Origin: an uncultured Loktanella sp.
GTDB lineage: Bacteria > Pseudomonadota > Alphaproteobacteria > Rhodobacterales > Rhodobacteraceae
Assembly: GCA_937132065.1 (NCBI GenBank)
Contig: CAKZNT010000052.1
Coordinates: 1 to 64,000 of the forward strand
Length of the DNA: 64,000 nt
Direction of reading: 5' to 3'
Below, in pieces: positions 50,088 to 58,498 of the stretch. Each line of letters opens with the position of its first letter. Positions within the stretch are counted from its first letter, which is position 1. A program made the position numbers and the translations under genes. Under the pieces are notes generated by a model. It worked only from the letters and a program-made list of their open reading frames with translations, searched no databases and was not told where the DNA came from.

Positions 50088-52445
50088 CTAGGCCGCGCGC
50101 CGCTTTATCATGCGGCGCAAATCTGCGATACTGACCGGCTTGCTAAAGTAGTAGCCTTGCAAGGTATCCACCCCGATTTCGCAAAGGATCGCGGCATGTG
50201 CGCGGGTTTCAACGCCCTCTGCCGTTACGCCTATCGAGAGTGATTTTCCCATTTCCACGACGGATTTGAGAAGTTCTTTTTGCGCAGGGCGATCCAGCAA
50301 GGGCATAACCAAAGCCCGATCTATCTTGAGGCGGCTGGGCTCAAGCTGCGTGAGGCCCAAAATCGAGGCGCGCCCGCTGCCAAAGTCATCGATTTCAATC
50401 GATATCCCCAAGTCAGTCAGTTTGCGCAAAAGCGCCCTCATACCAGTGTCGAGTTCATCAATAAAAACAGTCTCAAGCACTTCAAATGTCAATGCGGCCC
50501 GCATCTTTGGCAAGCAGTCGATCGTATAGAGAAGCTCAGGGTCGCGAAGTCGCTCAAGGCTAACATTCACACTTAGCTTAGGGACGTGTATGCCCTCCGC
50601 CTCTAGGCTGACGATGGCATCAACCGATTTTCGCAACGCAATTGAATCAATTTCACACAGAATCCCGATGCTCTCCGCGACATCAAGAAATACCGCTGGC
50701 GGCAATATCCCATGGGTCGGATGATCCCATCGGATCAGACACTCGACTCCCGTTATATCAAACCCGTTCGCGGCATGTTGTGTCTGGAAAAACGGCACAA
50801 ATTCATCGTCTTCAAGCGCGCGCCTTAATTCATCGGCCAATTGCTTGGTTGCGAGGGTCTGCGCCTTCATCTCTGCATCATAAACGAAAAACTGCCCTCT
50901 TCCCGCCGATTTTGCCGCGGACAACGAAATATTGGCTGAAGCAACAAGTGATGCGAGGTCATCGCGCCCTACCTGTCCAACGGCGATCCCGATACTTGCA
51001 CCAAACCGGATCTCCTTGCCGGCGACTGTTTGCGGCTGATTTGCCCAGTTTACGATTTCATTCGCGAGATGGCGGGCCGCTGTTTCGTCTACATGTGCCA
51101 AAACGATAAACTCGTCGCCCCCAAATCGCGCAACCTGATCACGCGGTGACACCAAGCGGCGCAAAAAATTCGCAACAAATACAATGAGCTTATCACCGGT
51201 TTCATACCCGCTCGTGTCATTGATTTCCTTGAAACGATCCAGATCAATACTGAGAATAGCAAAGGCGTCACCATCGTTTAGCCCCCCCTCTTGCTGCTCC
51301 ATTTTCCGGGACAAACCACGTTGATTGACCAAGCCCGTCAAAGCATCATGTGATGCGACCTCTTGGGCCAATTGCCGCTCTTGCTCTAACCGTGCGGCCG
51401 CGACCCGCAGGCTTTTGGTGCGCTTGGCGACCAAAACCTGAAGTAAATCGGAATGCTTGCTCATTCTATACAAAAGCACGCTCGCAAGGAGGGAAATTGC
51501 CAGCGCCATCACAAGCTCTAGGTCAGCCGACCATACGTCTAGAAGGGCCGCCTGCGGAGTTACCGATACCAGCCATGTCCGCCCGCCGACATGGATCGTT
51601 CTTTCCATAATATGGGTCGGTGCTTCCTCACCGTTCCAATTTGGCCCACGACGGGAAGCGAGCGATGTTTTTGCGCTTTGCGGGCCGATTTCATCCGTGA
51701 CGGCGTCGATATCATATAGATCGATATTGACCCCCAGCGGAGCCAATTCTTCTTCAAGACCAGCCAGAAACCGATCCACCTCGAATACGGTTGCCACCGC
51801 GCCCGCCGCGTTTTTTCCGTCAAAAGAGAACGACGAAAACATCGCAATCGCTTGCGCCTCATGCCTGATCGCAAATGGCACTGTGAGCCGCATCGCCCCT
51901 GTCTCGATCGCCGTTAGGTATGCATCGCGGCGGTCGCGCGACAAAATATCTGTTCCCAACTCTTCTCGCATCGTATCGGTCAGCGGTTCAAACATCGCAA
52001 TGAGCGCATGCGCGGGATAGTTGGACAACAGCTTTGGCAAAAAGGAGGGGTAACCCAGCGCAAGCCGTTCTTTATCGGCATTCAAGTCGGTCACATATGT
52101 TTCGAGTGCCTCTTGCGGCACATTCCCGATAACGGCAACACCTCGTAAGATATTGAGATCCTCGAAGAAATGGCCGTTTTGCACATAGTCATGAAACGCG
52201 CCAGTTGTAGACGCCCCTGTCGCGTGCGCGCGCGACAAAACCAGCGCAACGTCACCCAATTGTTCCGCCATATGCCTGACATTGCTCTCGATCACCCGCG
52301 CTGCGCGATCCGCCGCAACCTCGTGGCCTTGCACCTCGACGCTGAGCGCCCTTTGCTTAGCAGCAACATTCAATGCCTGCATAACGACAAAAATCGCTAG
52401 CGCAGGTAAAATGAGTGTGAATTTCATGTGCCTTTGGGCAGCCAT
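50088..52445 (-). CDS. CHASE-GGDEF-EAL membrane c-di-GMP protein
   Basis: A 785-residue protein starting at ATG 52443-52445 (another ATG at 52427 is possible). The first membrane segment is near residues 13-28, the periplasmic CHASE domain about 85-225 (RGVAVIGNVPQEALETYV, SYPAHALIAMFEPL-like segment), and the second membrane segment about 315-335. The GGDEF domain has RFGGDEF but no RxxD inhibitory site; the EAL domain reads ECLIRWDH in place of EAL, with NVSLERL, FEVLETVF, DDFGSG and AEGVET kept. Both synthesis and hydrolysis of c-di-GMP are possible. The ligand sensed is unknown. Confidence 0.88.
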   Translation of the reverse strand: MAAQRHMKFTLILPALAIFVVMQALNVAAKQRALSVEVQGHEVAADRAARVIESNVRHMAEQLGDVALVLSRAHATGASTTGAFHDYVQNGHFFEDLNILRGVAVIGNVPQEALETYVTDLNADKERLALGYPSFLPKLLSNYPAHALIAMFEPLTDTMREELGTDILSRDRRDAYLTAIETGAMRLTVPFAIRHEAQAIAMFSSFSFDGKNAAGAVATVFEVDRFLAGLEEELAPLGVNIDLYDIDAVTDEIGPQSAKTSLASRRGPNWNGEEAPTHIMERTIHVGGRTWLVSVTPQAALLDVWSADLELVMALAISLLASVLLYRMSKHSDLLQVLVAKRTKSLRVAAARLEQERQLAQEVASHDALTGLVNQRGLSRKMEQQEGGLNDGDAFAILSIDLDRFKEINDTSGYETGDKLIVFVANFLRRLVSPRDQVARFGGDEFIVLAHVDETAARHLANEIVNWANQPQTVAGKEIRFGASIGIAVGQVGRDDLASLVASANISLSAAKSAGRGQFFVYDAEMKAQTLATKQLADELRRALEDDEFVPFFQTQHAANGFDITGVECLIRWDHPTHGILPPAVFLDVAESIGILCEIDSIALRKSVDAIVSLEAEGIHVPKLSVNVSLERLRDPELLYTIDCLPKMRAALTFEVLETVFIDELDTGMRALLRKLTDLGISIEIDDFGSGRASILGLTQLEPSRLKIDRALVMPLLDRPAQKELLKSVVEMGKSLSIGVTAEGVETRAHAAILCEIGVDTLQGYYFSKPVSIADLRRMIKRRAA

Positions 52446-52550
52446 TTGCGGGTCCAACGAGAAAGATTACCGCATCTGACCATCAACCCACTAATAAACA
52501 ATTTACGCCAGCAGGTTTCCCCGACAAAAGCGATCACGCTCTGGAAAAGG

Positions 52551-52636
52551 TGGTGCGGGCGGTGGGACTCGAACCCACACGGGCATTCGCCCAACAGATT
52601 TTAAGTCTGGTATGTCTACCATTCCATCACGCCCGC
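52551..52636 (-). tRNA. tRNA-Leu (anticodon UAA)
   Basis: An 86-base class II tRNA with encoded CCA. The acceptor stem is GCGGGCG with CGCCCGC and discriminator A. The anticodon loop CTTAAAA carries TAA, the variable arm is long (GGGCGAATGCCC), and the T arm is GTGGGTTCGAGTCCCAC. It lies between the CHASE-GGDEF-EAL gene and putR, on the same strand as both. Confidence 0.96.
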
Positions 52637-52689
52637 AGCAGCTACTTCCTAGTCGGGGCGGCGCAGCGGTGCAATAGGACAAAACCAGA

Positions 52690-53181
52690 TTAGAGGCCAA
52701 CGCTCGGCGCCACGGGTGTTAGCCCCTCTTCTTTGACGGCTTGCATCGCAACATATGTCGACGTGTTCGCCACATGCGGCAGTGTCGAGATTTTGTCCGC
52801 GAGCACGGCGCGATATCCCGTCATGCCAGCCGTGCGCACCTTAAGCAGGTAGTCAAATGCGCCAGCAATCAAATGGCATTGCTCGATCTCCGCAATCTTC
52901 ATCACCGCAAGGTTAAAGGCTGCAAGCGCGCTTTCGCGGGTATCCGTCAGCTTGACCTCGACAAATGCGACATGATCGCGATTTAGGCGGATCGGATCAT
53001 AGATCGCGCGGTAACCGCGAATGACGCCTCTATCTTCCAGTCGCTTCAGGCGGGCTTGGGTCGGAGATTTCGACAGCCCGATGCGGCGCGCAAGCTCTGT
53101 CACCGAAATGCGGCCATCAACGGCCAACACATCCAGAATTTTCCGGTCAAAGCGGTCTATCTCGTTGGTTTGTTCAGACAT
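52690..53181 (-). CDS. putR: Lrp/AsnC-family regulator of proline utilisation
   Basis: A 163-residue Lrp-type regulator starting at ATG 53179-53181. The HTH is at about residues 10-60 (FDRKILDVLAVDGRISVTEL, RIGLSKSPTQARLKRLED), and the ligand-binding RAM domain follows (VAFVEVKLTDTRESALAAFN, HLIAGAFDYLLKVRTAGMTG). It is divergent from putA, the standard arrangement of PutR, which activates putA in response to proline in alphaproteobacteria. An ATTCG/CGAAT repeat in the intergenic region may be a binding site. Confidence 0.9.
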   Translation of the reverse strand: MSEQTNEIDRFDRKILDVLAVDGRISVTELARRIGLSKSPTQARLKRLEDRGVIRGYRAIYDPIRLNRDHVAFVEVKLTDTRESALAAFNLAVMKIAEIEQCHLIAGAFDYLLKVRTAGMTGYRAVLADKISTLPHVANTSTYVAMQAVKEEGLTPVAPSVGL

Positions 53182-53291
53182 GATTCCATCCAAAATATAG
53201 GCCAACAGGCCTGCACATTCGTAAATAGAGGTCGAATAGACTTCTGACAACAGGGTATCATAGGCCATTCCCACCCCATAGGAGAGCTGCC

Positions 53292-56200
53292 ATGACCGCC
53301 CAGACCACAACCGACCTGCGCGCGAAAATCGACGCAAAGATGTATGCACCCGAAGTAGACGTTGTAAACAGCTTGCGCGATGCTGCGGCTCTATCTGCTG
53401 ATGATCGCGCCCGCATCGCAGCAAAGGGCGCCGACCTTGTGCGCAAGATCAGGGACAATGCCGAACCGGGGCTAATGGAAGTGTTCTTGGCAGAATACGG
53501 GCTGTCGACCGATGAGGGGATCGCGCTGATGTGCTTGGCCGAGGCGCTATTGCGCGTGCCCGACGCCGAGACCATCGACGCGTTGATCGAAGACAAGATC
53601 GCACCCTCCGATTGGGGCAAGCACCTTGGGCATTCGGCCTCCTCGCTGGTGAACGCGTCAACTTGGGCGCTGATGTTAACTGGTCGTGTTCTGGACGACG
53701 AAAAGCCGGGAATCACACGGCATTTGCGCGGCGCGGTAAAGCGGCTGGGCGAGCCGGTGATCCGCACCGCAGTCGGGCGCGCCATGCGTGAAATGGGCCG
53801 CCAGTTTGTGCTTGGCGAGAATATCGACAAGGCCATGAAACGGGCCGAAGGAATGCAGGCGATCGGCTTCACCTATTCATATGATATGCTTGGCGAAGCG
53901 GCGCGCACCGATGCAGATGCCCGCGCCTATCACTTGTCCTATAGCCGCGCGATTTCCAACATTGCCCAGCATTGCACCCACGACAGCGTTGCCGAAAACC
54001 CGGGAATCTCGGTAAAGCTCTCGGCGCTTCACCCGCGCTACGAAGTGGCCCAAGAGGCCCGCGTGATGGAAGAGCTCGTGCCGCGGGTGCGCGCGCTTGC
54101 GATGTTGGCGAAATCGGCGGGGATGGGGTTCAACATCGACGCCGAAGAAGCGGACCGGCTTGCGCTGTCACTCGACGTGATCGAGGCGGTCTTGGCAGAG
54201 CCGGCATTGCGCGGCTGGGAGGGCTTTGGCGTTGTTGTGCAGGCTTACGGGCAGCGTGCCTCACTTGTCATCGATAGCCTCTATGACATCGCGACCCGCC
54301 TCGACCGCAAGATCATGGTGCGATTGGTCAAAGGCGCCTATTGGGATGCAGAGATCAAAAGAGCACAGGTTATGGGGATGCAGGGTTTCCCTGTCTTCAC
54401 CCATAAAATCCACACCGACATCAGCTACATCAGCAATGCGCGCAAGTTGCTGGGCATGTCTGATCGCATTTACCCGCAATTCGCGACCCATAACGCGCAC
54501 ACCGTGGCCGCCGTTCTTGATCTTGCCGAACAGATGGGGCGCACGGGGGCTGATTACGAATTCCAACGCCTTCATGGCATGGGCGAGGCCTTGCATAAGA
54601 TCGTGCTCAAGGCCCAAGGCACGCGCTGCCGCATTTATGCGCCTGTTGGCGCGCACGAGGACTTGCTGGCTTACCTTGTCCGCCGCCTGCTCGAAAACGG
54701 GGCGAACTCCAGCTTTGTGAACCAGATTGTCGATGAGGACGTGACCCCCGAAGAGGTCGCATCCGATCCGTTTGGCGCTGCGATGGGCTCGCTTGACATC
54801 CCACAGGGACCAGCAATTTTCGAACCCGAGCGCAAGAATTCCAAGGGATTTGACCTGACTTATGCCCCTGACATTGCGCAAATCGAACAAGGACGGGCAA
54901 AGTTTGCAACTCACACCTTCCTTGCGCACCCCATCCTGAGCACCGACAAGAAATACACCAAGTCAAAGACCGCAGAACCCGTGACAAACCCTGCAAAGCT
55001 AGGCGCGGTGGTTGGCCATGTCGTGCCTGCAACGGACGCCGATATTGCGCGAGCAATCGAGACCGCAACACCGTGGGATGCGCAGTGCGACACCCGCGCA
55101 GCCGCCCTGAATGCCGCCGCCGATGCCTACGAGGCAAACGCACCAGAACTCTTTGCCATCCTCGCGCGCGAAGCAGGAAAAGGCATCCCTGATGCCCTTG
55201 CAGAACTGCGTGAAGCCGTTGATTTCTTGCGGTATTATGCAGCGCAAGCCCAAGAAGGCACGACCCCGCGCGGCCTCTGGACATGCATCAGCCCTTGGAA
55301 CTTCCCGCTTGCGATCTTTACGGGACAAATCGCAGCGGCACTCGCAGCAGGCAACGCCGTGCTTGCCAAACCAGCCGAGCAGACCCCGATTATCGCGACA
55401 CGCGCTGTGCAAATGCTGCATGCGGCGGGCGTGCCACGCAGCGCGCTACAATTGCTACCGGGTGGTGGCGCGGTTGGGGCGGCCCTCACATCAGATGCCC
55501 GCATCAACGGCGTGGCCTTCACAGGCTCCACGGCCACGGCTCTCAAGATCCGCAAGACAATGGCGGCCCATTGCGCCGCGGGCACGCCACTTATCGCGGA
55601 AACGGGTGGCCTGAATGCAATGATCGTCGATAGCACCGCCCTGCCCGAACATGCCGTGCGCGACATCGTGAATGGCGCATTTCGGTCTGCGGGGCAGCGC
55701 TGCTCGGCGTTGCGCTGTCTTTACGTGCAAGAGGATATTGCCGAGAACCTGCTCAAGATGTTGCGCGGCGCGATGAACGAACTTGTGGTCGATGATCCGT
55801 GGCACTTGTCCACCGATGTTGGCCCCGTGATTGACGCTCTCGCGCATAAAACCATCGCAGACCACATCGCCCAAGCGGATGCGGACGGGCGGTTGATCCA
55901 TACCCTTCAGGCGCCAACACAAGGCACATTTATCGCCCCCGCCATTATCCGGGTTGGCGGCATTGCCGAGATGACCCGCGAAATCTTTGGGCCTGTTCTG
56001 CATGTGGCAACCTTTAAGGCGCATGAGCTCGACAAGGTGATTGATGACATCAACGCCACGGGCTACGGCCTCACATTCGGGCTTCACACGCGCATTGATG
56101 ACCGTGTGCAAACGATTGTTGAAAAGGTTGAGGCTGGCAATATCTATGTGAACCGCGACCAGATTGGCGCGGTTGTCGGCAGCCAACCCTTTGGGGGCGA

Positions 56201-56750
56201 AGGTCTTTCTGGAACAGGGCCAAAGGCGGGCGGGCCTCATTACCTGCCCCGCTTTAGCGCACCTGTTGCGGCTAAAATGGCTGACGATTGGACCGTCAAT
56301 GCTGATATGGCGGCGCTGACCAAGGCGTTTAATGCAACTTCACACGCCACGCCAAATGCGCCAACCGACCTGCCCGGCCCAACTGGCGAGAGCAACCGGC
56401 ATAGCACCCGCGCACGTGGTCCGATCCTGTGCATGGGGCCAAGTGCGGCGGCAACGGCGCTACAGGTTGAAGCGGTGAGCAAACTTGGCGGCTCGCCCGT
56501 CGCGGCCAATGGGAAAATCGCGCCTGCGGCACTCGTTGAGCTGCCCAACCTTGCGGGCGTCCTTTGGTGGGGCGACGCGGACACGGGGCGCGCAATCGAG
56601 CACGCCTTGTCAGAGCGCACAGGGCCGATCACCGCCCTTGTCACCGCCTACCCCGACCCCGCGCATGTGCTGCACGAACGCCACGTCTGCATCGACACAA
56701 CGGCCGCAGGCGGCAACGCGGCCCTGCTCGCAGAAGTCGCTGACGCATAA
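53292..56750 (+). CDS. putA: Bifunctional proline dehydrogenase / L-glutamate-gamma-semialdehyde dehydrogenase
   Basis: A 1152-residue protein. The FAD-dependent proline dehydrogenase barrel lies at about residues 160-480 (MVRLVKGAYWDAEIKRAQVM, FPVFTHKIHTDISYI, YPQFATHNAHT). The NAD-dependent aldehyde dehydrogenase part spans about 560-1000 with ISPWNFPLAIFTGQIAAALA, AFTGSTATA, and catalytic Cys804 in SAGQRCSALR. It oxidises proline to glutamate. There is no N-terminal ribbon-helix-helix domain, so regulation falls to the divergent putR. The C-terminal 100 residues resemble the channel-sealing extension of long PutA proteins. Confidence 0.97.
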   Translation: MTAQTTTDLRAKIDAKMYAPEVDVVNSLRDAAALSADDRARIAAKGADLVRKIRDNAEPGLMEVFLAEYGLSTDEGIALMCLAEALLRVPDAETIDALIEDKIAPSDWGKHLGHSASSLVNASTWALMLTGRVLDDEKPGITRHLRGAVKRLGEPVIRTAVGRAMREMGRQFVLGENIDKAMKRAEGMQAIGFTYSYDMLGEAARTDADARAYHLSYSRAISNIAQHCTHDSVAENPGISVKLSALHPRYEVAQEARVMEELVPRVRALAMLAKSAGMGFNIDAEEADRLALSLDVIEAVLAEPALRGWEGFGVVVQAYGQRASLVIDSLYDIATRLDRKIMVRLVKGAYWDAEIKRAQVMGMQGFPVFTHKIHTDISYISNARKLLGMSDRIYPQFATHNAHTVAAVLDLAEQMGRTGADYEFQRLHGMGEALHKIVLKAQGTRCRIYAPVGAHEDLLAYLVRRLLENGANSSFVNQIVDEDVTPEEVASDPFGAAMGSLDIPQGPAIFEPERKNSKGFDLTYAPDIAQIEQGRAKFATHTFLAHPILSTDKKYTKSKTAEPVTNPAKLGAVVGHVVPATDADIARAIETATPWDAQCDTRAAALNAAADAYEANAPELFAILAREAGKGIPDALAELREAVDFLRYYAAQAQEGTTPRGLWTCISPWNFPLAIFTGQIAAALAAGNAVLAKPAEQTPIIATRAVQMLHAAGVPRSALQLLPGGGAVGAALTSDARINGVAFTGSTATALKIRKTMAAHCAAGTPLIAETGGLNAMIVDSTALPEHAVRDIVNGAFRSAGQRCSALRCLYVQEDIAENLLKMLRGAMNELVVDDPWHLSTDVGPVIDALAHKTIADHIAQADADGRLIHTLQAPTQGTFIAPAIIRVGGIAEMTREIFGPVLHVATFKAHELDKVIDDINATGYGLTFGLHTRIDDRVQTIVEKVEAGNIYVNRDQIGAVVGSQPFGGEGLSGTGPKAGGPHYLPRFSAPVAAKMADDWTVNADMAALTKAFNATSHATPNAPTDLPGPTGESNRHSTRARGPILCMGPSAAATALQVEAVSKLGGSPVAANGKIAPAALVELPNLAGVLWWGDADTGRAIEHALSERTGPITALVTAYPDPAHVLHERHVCIDTTAAGGNAALLAEVADA

Positions 56751-56758
56751 GTAAATCC

Positions 56759-56781
56759 AAGGTGGGCTACCGGCCCACCTT
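56759..56781 (+). terminator. Terminator after putA
   Basis: Arms AAGGTGGGC (56759-56767) and GCCCACCTT (56773-56781) form a perfect 9-base stem, 9 bases after the putA stop. The T tract is short. Confidence 0.7.
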
Positions 56782-56814
56782 GACGGCTGGCCAGCAATCG
56801 CACAACGTCTTGGC

Positions 56815-57549
56815 ATGATACCAATTCGCGACCACAACCCGTCCGAGCGCATCCCGTATGTGACCTACGCCCTCATTGCGATCAATATCGCGGTTTATCT
56901 CTACGGGGTCGCATTCGTGACCACCGATCAGGCGCTGTCGCAATTCTATTACGACTACGCGATGATCCCTGCGCGGATCACGGGCGGCGAGAATTATGTG
57001 TCGCTGATAACCTCGATGTTCTTGCATGCGGGCTTCTTGCATCTTGCAGGTAACATGCTGTTTTTATGGATATTTGGCGACAATCTGGAAGACATCCTCG
57101 GGCATGTCCCGTTTCTGGCGTTCTATATCGTCAGCGGGGTCGCGGCCGACCTGTCACAATTTGCACTTGATGCCTATTCGGCTGTGCCGCTTGTGGGGGC
57201 ATCGGGCGCGATTGCGGGGATCATGGGTGGGTATCTCTTGCTTTTCCCCAAGGCCAAAGTGGATATTTTTATCTTCCTCGTCGTGTTCATCCGCATCTTT
57301 CCTGTGCCCGCGTGGGTCATGCTTGGCATCTGGTTCGGGCTACAACTGATCAACGGGGTATCGGCGGATATGAGCGCGGGCGGCGTCGCCTATTGGGCCC
57401 ATGCGGGCGGGTTCATCATTGGTTTTGTCCTGATGATACCGGTCTGGCTCAAACTGGGGGCGCGCAATTGGTGGCAGACAACCGACTTTCACCCGCCCCA
57501 TCCAGAGGCAGAGTATCCATCGCGCATTCCCGTTGTTAAGCGGCGTTAA
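56815..57549 (+). CDS. Rhomboid-family intramembrane serine protease
   Basis: A 244-residue protein with about six membrane helices. The catalytic serine is in VGASGAIAGIMG near residue 127 and the histidine in YWAHAGGFIIGF near residue 195. The conserved MFLHAGFLHLAGNMLFLWIF segment and the NLEDILGHVPFLAFYI loop identify the Rhomboid family. It cleaves membrane substrates within the bilayer; natural targets are unknown. It converges on the SuhB gene with a 4-base overlap. Confidence 0.92.
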   Translation: MIPIRDHNPSERIPYVTYALIAINIAVYLYGVAFVTTDQALSQFYYDYAMIPARITGGENYVSLITSMFLHAGFLHLAGNMLFLWIFGDNLEDILGHVPFLAFYIVSGVAADLSQFALDAYSAVPLVGASGAIAGIMGGYLLLFPKAKVDIFIFLVVFIRIFPVPAWVMLGIWFGLQLINGVSADMSAGGVAYWAHAGGFIIGFVLMIPVWLKLGARNWWQTTDFHPPHPEAEYPSRIPVVKRR

Positions 57550-58334
57550 GCCTTGCGGATCACTTTTGCGAAGGCGTCGAAAATCGGCTCGTTGGAGCAG
57601 ATGACTTCGCCGTCGTCAAAGATATCGCCGCCTGCGGTCAGTGGCTCGACGATCGCGCCCGCTTCACGTGCGATGATCAGACCAGCGGCCATGTCCCACG
57701 TCTTGAGGTTGCGTTCCCAGAAGCCCTCGTAGCGACCCGCGGCCACATAGGCCAAGTCGAGCGAGGCAGCCCCAAAGCGGCGCACACCCGCACAGGCGGG
57801 CATCAGGCGCGCAAGGTCTTGCAGCGTTACCGGCAAATCGGCGCGCCCCGCAAACGGGATACCCGTTGCAAAGATGCTTTCGATCAAACGGTGACGGCTC
57901 GACACACGCATGCGGCTTTCGTTTAGCCAAGCACCGCCACCTTTTTCAGCCCAGAACATTTCGTCTTTCACGGGGTCATAAACCACACCCGCAACGACTT
58001 GTCCCTTGTGCTCCAGAGCAATCGAAACCGCCCAATGCGGCAGGCCGTGCAGAAAGTTCGTTGTGCCGTCAAGCGGATCAACGATCCAGCGGCGGGTCGG
58101 GTCATCGCCCTCGACCTCCTTGCCTTCCTCGCCCAAGAAACCATAGGTCGGGCGGGCATAAAGCAGGTCTTCCTTGATCGTGGCTTCCGCCTGTTTGTCG
58201 GCGCGGCTCACAAAGTCGCCCGGACCTTTGGTAGACACCTGAAGGTTCTCGACTTCGGTAAAGTCCTTGAGCAATGCGCGGCCCGCTTTACGCGCCGTTT
58301 TCATCATCACATTGAGATTTGCACTGCCTGCCAT
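57546..58334 (-). CDS. suhB: Inositol monophosphatase (SuhB type)
   Basis: A 262-residue Mg2+-dependent phosphatase starting at ATG 58332-58334 after GGAG. Motifs are FLGEEGKEV near residue 66, VDPLDGTTNFLHGLPHWAVS near 83, and WDMAAGLIIAREAGA near 216. The GTTNFLHG form identifies the inositol monophosphatase/SuhB branch. In E. coli SuhB also assists rRNA transcription; here only the enzymatic fold can be claimed. Confidence 0.92.
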   Translation of the reverse strand: MAGSANLNVMMKTARKAGRALLKDFTEVENLQVSTKGPGDFVSRADKQAEATIKEDLLYARPTYGFLGEEGKEVEGDDPTRRWIVDPLDGTTNFLHGLPHWAVSIALEHKGQVVAGVVYDPVKDEMFWAEKGGGAWLNESRMRVSSRHRLIESIFATGIPFAGRADLPVTLQDLARLMPACAGVRRFGAASLDLAYVAAGRYEGFWERNLKTWDMAAGLIIAREAGAIVEPLTAGGDIFDDGEVICSNEPIFDAFAKVIRKA

Positions 58335-58498
58335 TTTGAGCTCCGAAATTCCATGATCAAGCGGGGCGTATAGGCCCATGCGGCGGCGCAAACAAGGGGG
58401 AAGCCGCCTTCGCGCGGCGTTAATTCATGACGGCCGTTAACTCTTTATTACCGATTGGGCGCGATAGTCCGCGCAGAGCCTTCATTTCAGGACAGCAA

